NCBI RefSeq assembly: GCF_031846265.1 | Contig: NZ_JAVRIA010000010.1 | Coordinates: 1 to 56,906 of the forward strand | Origin: Microcosmobacter mediterraneus | GTDB lineage: Bacteria > Bacteroidota > Bacteroidia > Flavobacteriales > Flavobacteriaceae | DNA: 56,906 nucleotides | Reading direction: 5' to 3' | In this document: in pieces, positions 25,723 through 34,127 of the stretch | Layout of the letters: each line of letters opens with the position of its first letter | How positions within the stretch are numbered: the first letter of the stretch is position 1 | Translations under genes and position numbers: made by a program | Notes under the pieces: generated by a model | Databases searched by the model: none | Told to the model about the DNA's origin: nothing | What the model saw: only the letters and a program-made list of their open reading frames with translations

Positions 25723-27633
25723 TTAACTTAACTTATCAATCTCATCTTGTATAGCTTCCCAATCAAGCATCCATTGTTCTAATTTATCTTTTTTGGCTTG
25801 ATATTGATCAAAAAATTCTGGATCTGAAACCACTTCATCATAATTAGTAGCTAAGTCTACATCAATAGTTTTTATCTCTTTTTCAAGATCATTTATTTTA
25901 GATTCTAACTTACTTAACCTATTGTTTAAAGATTTTAGTTGCTTTTGGTCTTGGTACGATAATTTATTTGAGCTTTCTTTTTTTGTGGTTTCTACAACCG
26001 TTCGTTTTTCTACCTCTCTTAGGTTCTCAACATTACGCTGCTCTAAGTAATAATCGATATCACCAAGATATTCTCTCAACTTTTGGTCTTTAAATTCATA
26101 AACCTTATTGGTTAATCCTTGGAGAAAATCTCTATCATGCGATACTAAAATGAGTGTACCTTCAAACCGTTTTAAAGCTTCTTTTAGTACATTCTTGGAT
26201 TTTATATCCAAATGGTTTGTAGGCTCATCCATAATAAGCACATTAAAAGGTTGCAATAATAATTTTGCAAGAGCAAGCCTATTTCGTTCGCCTCCGGAAA
26301 GCACCTTTACATATTTTTCTACCTCATCGCCTCTAAATAAAAATGCGCCTAAAATATCACGAACCTTAGTTCGGTTTTTCTCGTTGGCTGCATCTATCAT
26401 AGTATCTAAAACCGTTTTATTTCCATCTAAATACTCAGCTTGATTTTGTGCGAAATAGCCTATCTGAACATTATGACCAAGCTTTAAATCTCCATTATAA
26501 TCTATTTCACCAACAATAATTTTTGCTAAGGTAGATTTACCTTGACCATTCTGTCCAACAAACGCCGTTTTAGAATCGCGTTCAATTAACAAATCTACTG
26601 AACTGAGCACTTGTAAATCATCATAATTTTTAGAGACTCCAACAGCCTCAACAACAACTTTTCCTGGCGTAATAGATATTGGAAAGTTCAAAGTCATTAC
26701 ACTATGATCCTCGTCATCGACTTCAATTCTATCTATACGGTCTAGTTTCTTTATTAAAGATTGTGCCATTGTTGCTTTAGATGCCTTAGCTCTAAATTTT
26801 TCGATAAGACGTTCGGTTTGCTGTATTTGTTTTTCCTGATTTTTTTGCGCAGCTAATTGCTGTTCCTTAATTTCTGAACGTAACACTAAATACTGAGAGT
26901 ACGGTTTTTTATAATCGTAAATTCTACCTAAAGTTATCTCAATAGTTCTATTAGTAACATTATCTAAAAACATCTTATCATGAGAAACAATTACTACAGC
27001 ACCTGCATAATTTTTTAGAAACTGCTCTAACCAAATAATAGATTCAATATCTAAGTGGTTTGTTGGCTCATCTAATAACAATAAATCGTTATTTTGAAGT
27101 AAGAGTTTTGCTAACTCAATACGCATTCGCCAACCACCAGAAAACGTGTCAGTTAACTTATTAAAATCGTCGCGTTTAAAACCTAAACCTTGAAGGACTT
27201 TCTCTGTATCGCCTTGGTAATTATAACCTCCTATGATTTCGTATTGGTGCTGAATGTCATTTAAATCTATCATTAATTGATTGTAAGACTCACTTTCGTA
27301 ATCTGTTCGCTGAGCTAAATCTGTATTAATCTGCTCCATCTTAGTTTCTAACTGACGAATCTCTGTAAATGCCTCATAAGCTTCATCTAAAACAGTACGA
27401 CCATAAACAAAATCAATGTCTTGTTTTAAAAAGCCAATCCTAACTTCTTTATCTGCAGCGATCTGTCCAGAATCCGATTCTAATTCTTTTGCTAAGATTT
27501 TAAGCATCGTAGATTTACCTGCACCATTCTTACCAATAAGTCCAACACGATCTCCGAGACCTAACTTAAATGTAATCTCTTCAAATAAATATTCGCCTTG
27601 AAAAGAAATAGAAAGATTATGAATGTTTAGCAT
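25723..27633 (-). CDS. ABC-F family ATPase
   Basis: A 636-residue soluble protein with two ATP-binding cassettes and no membrane domain: Walker A GLIGKNGAGKSTMLKIL and GQNGQGKSTLAKI, signatures FSGGWRMRIELAKLL and LSGGERNRLALAKLL, each followed by LDEPTNHLD or MDEPTNHLD. A charged linker (~residues 240-310) and a C-terminal coiled coil (DQKQLKSLNNRLSKLESKINDLEKEIKTI) complete the typical Uup/EttA-like layout. ABC-F proteins act on ribosomes, resolving stalls or conferring resistance. The C-terminal coiled coil favours a Uup-like housekeeping member. Confidence 0.93.
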   Translation of the reverse strand: MLNIHNLSISFQGEYLFEEITFKLGLGDRVGLIGKNGAGKSTMLKILAKELESDSGQIAADKEVRIGFLKQDIDFVYGRTVLDEAYEAFTEIRQLETKMEQINTDLAQRTDYESESYNQLMIDLNDIQHQYEIIGGYNYQGDTEKVLQGLGFKRDDFNKLTDTFSGGWRMRIELAKLLLQNNDLLLLDEPTNHLDIESIIWLEQFLKNYAGAVVIVSHDKMFLDNVTNRTIEITLGRIYDYKKPYSQYLVLRSEIKEQQLAAQKNQEKQIQQTERLIEKFRAKASKATMAQSLIKKLDRIDRIEVDDEDHSVMTLNFPISITPGKVVVEAVGVSKNYDDLQVLSSVDLLIERDSKTAFVGQNGQGKSTLAKIIVGEIDYNGDLKLGHNVQIGYFAQNQAEYLDGNKTVLDTMIDAANEKNRTKVRDILGAFLFRGDEVEKYVKVLSGGERNRLALAKLLLQPFNVLIMDEPTNHLDIKSKNVLKEALKRFEGTLILVSHDRDFLQGLTNKVYEFKDQKLREYLGDIDYYLEQRNVENLREVEKRTVVETTKKESSNKLSYQDQKQLKSLNNRLSKLESKINDLEKEIKTIDVDLATNYDEVVSDPEFFDQYQAKKDKLEQWMLDWEAIQDEIDKLS

Positions 27634-27646
27634 AGTTTTTTTTAAT

Positions 27647-27660
27647 ATTACAATTGTAAT
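27647..27660. repeat. 14-bp palindrome in the ABC-F/DUF983 divergent spacer
   Basis: ATTACAATTGTAAT is perfectly self-complementary and lies 14 bp upstream of the ABC-F start codon. TACAATTG within it resembles a -7 element with one mismatch, so it may be part of the ABC-F promoter, an operator, or chance in AT-rich DNA. Confidence 0.35.
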
Positions 27661-27699
27661 TAACGTTAGTTTAGTTACATCACAATTTCACAATACATT

Positions 27700-27707
27700 T
27701 ATCTTTG
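27700..27707 (+). promoter_or_regulatory. Candidate -7 element of the DUF983 gene
   Basis: TATCTTTG matches TAnnTTTG and lies 37 bp before the ATG at 27745. No exact TTTG is present at the -33 position. Confidence 0.5.
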
Positions 27708-27744
27708 TACTGTTTTAAAAACGCAAAAGTAATAGTTTTAGATT

Positions 27745-28137
27745 ATGATTAGGAAAGGAATGAAACTTTATAGTATTCTTTTTGGTGCTTGCCCAAAATG
27801 TCACCAAGAATCTATGTATACTGTTAAAAATCCTTACGTTATTTCTGATACTTTAAAAATTAATGATCATTGTTCTCATTGCCATACTAAATACAGACTA
27901 GAACCTTCATTTTTCTATGGTTCTATGTATGTGAGTTATGGCGTTGGTATTGCTTTTGCTGTAGCTGCTTTTGTGGTAAGTTATCTATTGTTAGGAGCAA
28001 GCATACATATTGCTTTTATGTCAATAATAGGAACATTGGTAGTCTTTATGCCAGTTATTATGCGATTATCTCGTAATATCTGGATAAACCTATTTATGAG
28101 CTACGACAAGGCTTTAGTAGAAAAAACTAAGGATTAA
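27745..28137 (+). CDS. DUF983 family membrane protein with zinc ribbon
   Basis: A 130-residue protein with an N-terminal zinc-ribbon (CPKCHQESMY ... CSHCHTKYRLEPSFFYGSMYVSYG) followed by two membrane helices (GIAFAVAAFVVSYLLLGA and IAFMSIIGTLVVFMPVIM). DUF983 proteins are small, Cys-containing membrane proteins of unknown function. It stands alone on the plus strand, divergent from the ABC-F gene, and its 3' end overlaps the convergent FAD oxidoreductase gene by 11 bp. Confidence 0.87.
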   Translation: MIRKGMKLYSILFGACPKCHQESMYTVKNPYVISDTLKINDHCSHCHTKYRLEPSFFYGSMYVSYGVGIAFAVAAFVVSYLLLGASIHIAFMSIIGTLVVFMPVIMRLSRNIWINLFMSYDKALVEKTKD

Positions 28138-29173
28138 AACGATTACAGTTTATTTCAGGATTTAATGGCTCATTATGCTCAATAAAAGCATACAATTGTT
28201 TTGATATATAGGGTGAAACCATAACACCTCTAGATCCTAAACCATTTAGTAGATAGATACTTTGATGCTGATGATGTCTTCCTATTAAAGGTCGCCTATC
28301 TTTTACAGTTGGTCTTACTCCAGCTTTATGATCTATAATTTCATATTCACATGTCATGAGCGTTTCTAATTTAGAAACCAATTCTTTTTTTCCTGCTACT
28401 GTAGGCTTATTTGTTTTATCATCTCTATTATACGTTGATCCAACTCTATACGTATCATTTCCTTCAGGAATAATAAATACTGAAGACTTTATTGCATAGT
28501 CTAATTGTAATTTAGGTGCTTTAATTGTAAGCACTTCACCTTTTGTACCATAAAGTGGTAAGTGATTAAAAAACGGATTGTTTCGTATACCAAATCCTTC
28601 TGCAAAAACAATATGTTTAGATGTATAATCTTTGTAGATAACGCTTGTCTCTTCTGAAACAAGTACACTATAATCAAACGTTTCTTCAATTAATACATTA
28701 ATTGATTTTAAGTATTTTTTATAATGATAAATTAAGCGCGATGTCTCTATTCTACCAGTAGACTTTACTGTTCCAAAACCAAAGTTAGCTTCAATATTTG
28801 GGTTCGTGTTTTTTTTGATATCCAAAGATAAATATGGCTCTAAACCAGGTTTATCAGTTGCTTGAAACCATAAGTTTTGCTCTTCTACAGATGAAAACTT
28901 TCTAAGGATTGGAAACTTATAATCTAATTTTACATCTAATAATTTTTCTAGCCTTGTGTAATAGAAATCTAGGAGTGCTAACTGTTCTTTAGACTTCCAT
29001 ACTTTAGTAAAACGTTTTAAAATTACAGGATTATATAATCCTGCTGCAACCAATGAGGATTGTTGTGAGTTATTATCAAAAACACAAAAGGTTTTACCTA
29101 GTGCTCTTAATTCTTCACAAAAAGCAATACCTGCTAAGCCACATCCAACAATAATATAATCTACATGTTTCAT
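28127..29173 (-). CDS. FAD-dependent oxidoreductase (DAO/glycine oxidase-like)
   Basis: A 348-residue protein beginning MKHVDYIIVGCGLAGIAFCEEL, a Rossmann dinucleotide-binding motif. The C-terminal part carries GVRPTVKDRRPLIGRHHQHQSIYLLNGLGSRGVMVSPYI, typical of the D-amino-acid oxidase/MnmC-C family. It probably oxidises an amine or amino acid; substrate unknown. A TTG nine bases upstream could also start the frame, but the ATG at 29173 fits the family and the promoter: TACTTTTG on the minus strand is only 6 bp upstream, implying a leaderless or nearly leaderless message. It overlaps the convergent DUF983 gene by 11 bp. Confidence 0.88.
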   Translation of the reverse strand: MKHVDYIIVGCGLAGIAFCEELRALGKTFCVFDNNSQQSSLVAAGLYNPVILKRFTKVWKSKEQLALLDFYYTRLEKLLDVKLDYKFPILRKFSSVEEQNLWFQATDKPGLEPYLSLDIKKNTNPNIEANFGFGTVKSTGRIETSRLIYHYKKYLKSINVLIEETFDYSVLVSEETSVIYKDYTSKHIVFAEGFGIRNNPFFNHLPLYGTKGEVLTIKAPKLQLDYAIKSSVFIIPEGNDTYRVGSTYNRDDKTNKPTVAGKKELVSKLETLMTCEYEIIDHKAGVRPTVKDRRPLIGRHHQHQSIYLLNGLGSRGVMVSPYISKQLYAFIEHNEPLNPEINCNRFNP

Positions 29174-29179
29174 TAAAGA

Positions 29180-29187
29180 CAAAAGTA
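29180..29187 (-). promoter_or_regulatory. Candidate -7 element of the FAD oxidoreductase gene
   Basis: TACTTTTG on the minus strand matches TAnnTTTG 6 bp before the ATG, so transcription would begin at or next to the start codon. The -33 position holds only a weak CTTG. Confidence 0.4.
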
Positions 29188-29263
29188 GTAAATGGATTTT
29201 GTAACAAGAGTTGAAACTATTGATTTAATATTTTTGTTATAATGTATACCTAAGCTCAAAATA

Positions 29264-29295
29264 AAAAAAGCTCGTAATAATTACGAGCTTTTTTT
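29264..29295. terminator. Terminator after gldN
   Basis: CTCGTAAT and ATTACGAG extended by AAAAAG/CTTTTT form a long stem (29264-29295) with T-runs on both strands. It ends the gldKLMN transcript. Confidence 0.9.
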
Positions 29296-29313
29296 TATAG
29301 TGTTTAAGTGAAA

Positions 29314-30219
29314 TTAATATTCCCACATATCTTGTTCAAAGTTTCTGATTTTTTCTTTAATTCTATCAGATTCTAATAGTTGCATTAAGGCATTATCAGA
29401 GATGTATTCTTTTACTTCTCTATCACCATACACATTTTCTTCTCGGTACATATAACCATTGAAACGACGCGAATTTAATAAGTGATCAAACGACAGTGGC
29501 ACAGCGCTGTTCTTGTTATTAAATGCTTTAGCTTCATGTAATAAATCTCTAATTTCTGGATAGAATACCCAAAATAAACCAATTGGTTCTTTATTAGCTT
29601 CATCATCAGAGTCAATAAAGTTAACATCTGGTGCTGCTGGAGCTATAGCGATGATACGATACTTTAACTCAGACTGACGCTTATCAAAATACCATAAGCC
29701 TTTAATAAGGTATGCACTAATATCTTCTGCTACAATTTCTCTTCTAATAACGTATTCATCTGGCACTAGAGATACATCAGACACACCTTCGGCATTCATC
29801 CATTCTACACCTGCATCTGTAACCTCTTCTTTTTTAAGAGAAGGCTCTAAATCTTTTAAAGTTCTTTCAGAAGAAAAATAAGAATCAGAATATACTGTTG
29901 GTATCATTCCGCTCTTAACGTTACTCATTAAATGATAGAATAAAGATCGTCTATTTCCTGTTAAGGTATCTACAGGAAAGTACAATGGAAAGTTCACGCG
30001 CTCATCTAGCACCACTTTTTCCCATGTCATTTTAGAAAATAAGATATCTCTATCATCTACATAACCATACTCTAATGGTTCATTATTATCTAGAGCTAAC
30101 TGAGCTTCGGTTTTTAAACCAATTTCCTCAGGAATTCTAGCATTAAGAATATTAGCTTGTGCATTAATTTCTAAGAAACTAATGGCTAATATGGTTAGTA
30201 AAGACATTTTAAACTTCAT
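29314..30219 (-). CDS. gldN: Gliding motility protein GldN (PorN), type IX secretion ring component
   Basis: A 301-residue periplasmic protein with a signal peptide (cleavage near FLEINAQANILNAR). Family blocks: DDRDILFSKMTWEKVVLDERVNFPLYFPVD, YLIKGLWYFDKRQSELKYRIIAIAPAA and NGYMYREENVYGDREVKEYISDNALMQLLESDRIKEKIRNFEQDMWEY. GldN forms a ring with the lipoprotein GldK at the outer membrane in the type IX secretion system that supports gliding. It is the last gene of gldKLMN, separated from gldM by a 66-bp spacer with a strong hairpin, and followed by a terminator. Confidence 0.96.
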   Translation of the reverse strand: MKFKMSLLTILAISFLEINAQANILNARIPEEIGLKTEAQLALDNNEPLEYGYVDDRDILFSKMTWEKVVLDERVNFPLYFPVDTLTGNRRSLFYHLMSNVKSGMIPTVYSDSYFSSERTLKDLEPSLKKEEVTDAGVEWMNAEGVSDVSLVPDEYVIRREIVAEDISAYLIKGLWYFDKRQSELKYRIIAIAPAAPDVNFIDSDDEANKEPIGLFWVFYPEIRDLLHEAKAFNNKNSAVPLSFDHLLNSRRFNGYMYREENVYGDREVKEYISDNALMQLLESDRIKEKIRNFEQDMWEY

Positions 30220-30241
30220 AATTTATTTGTTTTGGGACTTT

Positions 30242-30269
30242 GATACGTCGTTATAAATAACGACGTATC
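30242..30269 (-). other. Strong hairpin in the gldM-gldN spacer
   Basis: A perfect 13-bp stem GATACGTCGTTAT (30242-30254) / ATAACGACGTATC (30257-30269) with two central A. No T-run follows on the minus strand (AAGTCCCAAAAC), so it is not a normal terminator; it could block 3' decay of the gldKLM part or be an RNase processing site that sets GldN level. Confidence 0.7.
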
Positions 30270-30285
30270 GTCATCTTAAATTGTA

Positions 30286-31857
30286 TTAGTTGGTAATTTC
30301 TACAAATACAGGAGAAACTCCTTTAAGTCTATATGAATTACCTGGTATACTTGCTTTGATATCAAAAATCTGAACACCATCTCCACGTCTTGCTCTCTGT
30401 ATTGCAGATTTAGCTTGCGCATTCATTTTAGTACCTGTACACTGCACTGTTGGCTGACCAGGAACTTTTATTTTAAATGATGTTACTTGGATATTTAATT
30501 CAAAATCAAAATCTTCTAATTTAGCACCTACAGTACCAATCTCTAAATTACGCTTTGGTAATTTAACCGCACCATCTTGTCCAGAAATTGTACCTGTTGG
30601 TTTAGGAATATCCTTAATTCTGAATTTTTTAGAATCTGTTACTCTATCACCATTATCTAATGTAGCAGTTACATTAATTGTAATTTCTCTACCAGATCCT
30701 GGTTTCATGTTGTATTTACCAACTCCACTACCTTTGGTTAAACCAGCTGCTGAAGCAGATACTTTATTATCTGGAACACCAGCAAAAGAAATAGTCATTG
30801 GGTTAGTAACACCACGATATACAACATTCATCTTATCAGCAGAAATTGTGGCTGAGTTTGGTCTTGGTACTACAACGTAATTTGCAGCAATAGGAATTGG
30901 TAATTCCTTTCCATTTTCTATAAATGTAAACTCTCCATTAATTTCGTGTTCACCTACATTACCTACATTAAAGTCTAAAGTCGCAGCACCCGTTGAATCA
31001 ATAGCTTGAGCTAAATCAATCTCTTGTCCTTGAACAACTAATTTGGTTGGTGGTACGTTAGCATATTTTCCAATAACAACACGTCCTTGGAATTTTTCAC
31101 CTGCAAAGAATGCAGACTTATCAGCTAAAACAATAGCCTTATAATTATTTAATGTTGTAGCTTCAGTAACAACCTTACCTAAGAATAAGTTAAGCATATT
31201 AGCCTGAGATACTCTTACATCATTTTGCATTGCTGTTAATTTTGTATAAGATGCAATAGCTGGGAATCCTTGAAAATGATAGTTTAACCAATCTATTTCT
31301 TTCCCATCTTTATTCTCTACTTTTTCAGTACTAAAGGTTTTAGCAAAGTCTTCAGCAGTACCTCTGTAAGATTCATCTTTAGAAAGTACTTCTAATATTG
31401 AAGATTTGTAGGTATCTATCTGAGCCATAACTTCTTTACCTTTCTTAGTTAAACCATCACCTGTAAACCACATCTCGTCAATGATATCAGTTTTATCCAT
31501 TTTTTCAAATGGTAGTTTACCTGTTTCAGCTTCTACAGCATAATTACCTTCTCTAAGTAAATCTTGTTTTAGAGTTTCAATATACTTATAAAGCTTATCA
31601 GAAGCTATTTCTGTTTGTTGTGCTCTTGCTGCTGGTACAGAAAATTCTTTAGGTTTTTCACTACTCTTTTCTTTTAAGTCAGCTAGTAACAATTCATTTC
31701 TATCAGCTGTAGACACATTGGCATCAGCAAATTTTGCTTCCATCAATCCAAATGCCGATAGTACTTCTTTTGACATATTCATAGCCATCATTGCGATGAA
31801 TACCAAATACATCAAGTTAATCATTTTCTGCCTTGCAGATACTTTTCCTCCTGCCAT
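30286..31857 (-). CDS. gldM: Gliding motility protein GldM (PorM), type IX secretion motor subunit
   Basis: A 523-residue protein anchored by one N-terminal helix (MINLMYLVFIAMMAMNMSKEVLSAF) with a long periplasmic part of several beta domains ending RLKGVSPVFVEITN. GldM pairs with GldL to form the proton-driven rotary motor of the type IX secretion system and transmits torque to the outer-membrane GldK/GldN ring. The start MAGGKVSARQKMINLMYLVFIAMMAMNMS is the family's. It lies 47 bp after gldL. Confidence 0.97.
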   Translation of the reverse strand: MAGGKVSARQKMINLMYLVFIAMMAMNMSKEVLSAFGLMEAKFADANVSTADRNELLLADLKEKSSEKPKEFSVPAARAQQTEIASDKLYKYIETLKQDLLREGNYAVEAETGKLPFEKMDKTDIIDEMWFTGDGLTKKGKEVMAQIDTYKSSILEVLSKDESYRGTAEDFAKTFSTEKVENKDGKEIDWLNYHFQGFPAIASYTKLTAMQNDVRVSQANMLNLFLGKVVTEATTLNNYKAIVLADKSAFFAGEKFQGRVVIGKYANVPPTKLVVQGQEIDLAQAIDSTGAATLDFNVGNVGEHEINGEFTFIENGKELPIPIAANYVVVPRPNSATISADKMNVVYRGVTNPMTISFAGVPDNKVSASAAGLTKGSGVGKYNMKPGSGREITINVTATLDNGDRVTDSKKFRIKDIPKPTGTISGQDGAVKLPKRNLEIGTVGAKLEDFDFELNIQVTSFKIKVPGQPTVQCTGTKMNAQAKSAIQRARRGDGVQIFDIKASIPGNSYRLKGVSPVFVEITN

Positions 31858-31904
31858 GTTTAATTAGGTTTTAAGATTAATTATTAATTAAATGGTAAAA
31901 CCAA

Positions 31905-32537
31905 TTAGTTTTTGTTCATAGCAGATAGCATTCCTCCATACACACCATTTAAAGATGATAAGTTAGATGCTAATGATTGCATTTGCTCTTTTAACTTAGA
32001 AGCATTCTCAACAGCTTCTTCGTTAATAGCTGCTTGTCTGTTAGCAGCTTCCATTTGTACTTTATATAAGCTATTTAAAGATTCCATTTGAGCCGCAGCC
32101 AATGATAATTCTTCGCCATATTTCTTTTGTGCTGTGATAGAATCTACAGTAGGTGAGATTCCTTTTGCAGCTCCTTCAAAGTTTTTAATACTTTCTCCAA
32201 GGCTAGACATTAATTCGCCATCAATTTTAGCCTCTTTAAGCATAGCATCTAATTTTTTAGATAAGATTCCTTCAGCATCTTTAGGCTCATCCTTTTTCTT
32301 TTTAGACATAGACTGTCCTCCTGCTAGTTCTGGGTATACTAAAGACCAATCTAAGTCTCCAGCTTGTTTTTCAAAAGCCGAATATGTAAATACTAAGGCT
32401 TCAACGATCATACCTATAGTTAGGATTTCTGAACCGTAAGGCCAGTGCTGAATTTTAAATAATGCACCAACAATTACAATTGCTGCTCCTAATCCGTAGA
32501 TCATGTTCGTTAACGTAAGTTTACCTTTCTGTGCCAT
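31905..32537 (-). CDS. gldL: Gliding motility protein GldL (PorL), type IX secretion motor subunit
   Basis: A 210-residue inner-membrane protein with two helices in the first 55 residues (MIYGLGAAIVIVGALFKIQHWPYG and ILTIGMIVEALVFTYSAF) and a cytoplasmic coiled-coil domain. Glu46 in the second helix (IVEAL) corresponds to the conserved membrane Glu that GldL uses for proton flow. The motif FKIQHWPYGSEILTIG is typical. The gene is 78 bp after gldK and 47 bp before gldM. Confidence 0.97.
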   Translation of the reverse strand: MAQKGKLTLTNMIYGLGAAIVIVGALFKIQHWPYGSEILTIGMIVEALVFTYSAFEKQAGDLDWSLVYPELAGGQSMSKKKKDEPKDAEGILSKKLDAMLKEAKIDGELMSSLGESIKNFEGAAKGISPTVDSITAQKKYGEELSLAAAQMESLNSLYKVQMEAANRQAAINEEAVENASKLKEQMQSLASNLSSLNGVYGGMLSAMNKN

Positions 32538-32615
32538 AATAATTTTGTTTTTTTAGTTTTAAGTTAATAATGTTAAAGCGTTGGTTATGTTTTGTTGTGT
32601 TAAATTATCTGCGTA

Positions 32616-33971
32616 TTAGTTACCAATTGCATTTAAGGTAACTTCAGTTCCCATATAATCTTGAACTGTTCTAAAACCAATGTAGCTTCTTGCAGAATCT
32701 GCGTACTCATAGTCTCTAGAACTTACTTGTAAGAAATAAGCAACATCTTTCCAAGAGCCTCCTCTAACTACTTTGCGTTGGTTATCTGCATCATTTACAT
32801 TAGGATTTATGGTAGATGCATACTCGTAAGATGCTGGATCATATGATCCATGTACCCATTCGGATACGTTACCTGCCATGTTATATAGGTTAAAATCGTT
32901 AGGTTCGTAGGATTTGGCTTCTACAGTATATAATGCTTGGTCTGCCGCATAATCTCCACGAAGTGGTTTAAAGTTTGCCATAAAGCATCCTCTATCGTTA
33001 TGGGCATAAGGTCCACCCCAAGGATAGGTTGCACCTTGTAATCCACCTCTTGCTGCGTATTCCCATTCCGCTTCAGAAGGTAGTCTAAATTTATTTACAG
33101 GTTGTTTACCTTTTGTTTTTTGATAACTATTCTTTTTTAGAGTTCTCCACTGACAGAACGCATTAGCTTGTTTCCAAGACACACCTACTACAGGATAATC
33201 ACCATAAGCATCATGCCAAAAGTAGTCATTGTGCATTGGCTCATTGTATGAATAGGCAAAATCACGTATCCAAGCTGTTGTGTCTGGATAGATCTCTACT
33301 TCTTCTTGGTTGATGACATCAGAGCGCTTTAAACTTCTATCTTTAGCAGCTCTTTGAATATCCATAGTTGTGTATTGGAATTTAAATTGTGTAACATCCC
33401 AAGTTCGTTGTCCATTATAAGATTCTTCTAAAGGAATATACATACCATCCATAACCTCAGCATATAATTCATCTGGATAATCTGCTGTATCAAAATATAA
33501 TTCTGGGTCGTTATTAATTTTACGCTGATCATCACCATAAGTGTTAATCATATAACTTTCGTAAGGTGTCATATTAGCTGGATCACCTGCATCTTTGTAG
33601 GCAAATTCTCCAATGTCTCCATTACCTGGAGTTTTACCTTCTAAATCAGCCATTTCAGCCAATTTTAATCGTAGTATAGAGTCTCTAACCCAATATACAA
33701 ATTCTCTATACTCAGAGTTTGTAATTTCGGTTTCATCCATATAAAAGGCTCTTACTGTTGCTGTCTTTGTAGGTGCATCTTGCACTCCAGCTTTATCATC
33801 ATCAGATTTACCCATAATGAAAGCTCCACCAGGAACAAGTGTCATCCCATAAGGCTTCTCTGGATGCCATTTTTTTCCTTTAACTCCTACCAATTCTCCT
33901 TTATCGCCAGAGTTACAACTGACCATAAGGACTACTGCCATAGTTAATAAAACAATCTTTTTAATATTCAT
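32616..33971 (-). CDS. gldK: Gliding motility lipoprotein GldK (PorK), type IX secretion ring component
   Basis: A 451-residue lipoprotein starting MNIKKIVLLTMAVVLMVSCNSGDKG; the lipobox LMVSC and short signal peptide fix the start at 33971 (an in-frame ATG at 34043 would add 24 residues before the signal). The rest is a formylglycine-generating-enzyme (SUMF1) fold domain: VPGGAFIMGKSDDDKAGVQDAPTKTATVRAFYMDETEITNSEYREFV, RLPSEAEWEYAARGG, YNMAGNVSEWVHGSYD, RKVVRGGSWKD. In GldK this domain is structural, forming the outer-membrane ring with GldN. It heads the gldKLMN operon, downstream of topA and an arginase-like gene. Confidence 0.96.
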   Translation of the reverse strand: MNIKKIVLLTMAVVLMVSCNSGDKGELVGVKGKKWHPEKPYGMTLVPGGAFIMGKSDDDKAGVQDAPTKTATVRAFYMDETEITNSEYREFVYWVRDSILRLKLAEMADLEGKTPGNGDIGEFAYKDAGDPANMTPYESYMINTYGDDQRKINNDPELYFDTADYPDELYAEVMDGMYIPLEESYNGQRTWDVTQFKFQYTTMDIQRAAKDRSLKRSDVINQEEVEIYPDTTAWIRDFAYSYNEPMHNDYFWHDAYGDYPVVGVSWKQANAFCQWRTLKKNSYQKTKGKQPVNKFRLPSEAEWEYAARGGLQGATYPWGGPYAHNDRGCFMANFKPLRGDYAADQALYTVEAKSYEPNDFNLYNMAGNVSEWVHGSYDPASYEYASTINPNVNDADNQRKVVRGGSWKDVAYFLQVSSRDYEYADSARSYIGFRTVQDYMGTEVTLNAIGN

Positions 33972-34127
33972 GAAACTCGAGGTTAAATTAATCGTATTTG
34001 AATTTAAGGTCGTAAACATATTTATATATTTTTTAAAAAACAACTTTTTTACAGTTTTTTTTGCATTTCATCCTGAAATTTTTGCATTTTATCGATGAAA
34101 TGATCGTTAAACTGTCCGAAAATTACG

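Noticed and set aside
29264..29295. Small RNA between gldN and the FAD oxidoreductase
   Set aside because: The structure is adequately explained as the gldN terminator, and no separate promoter is seen for an RNA ending there.
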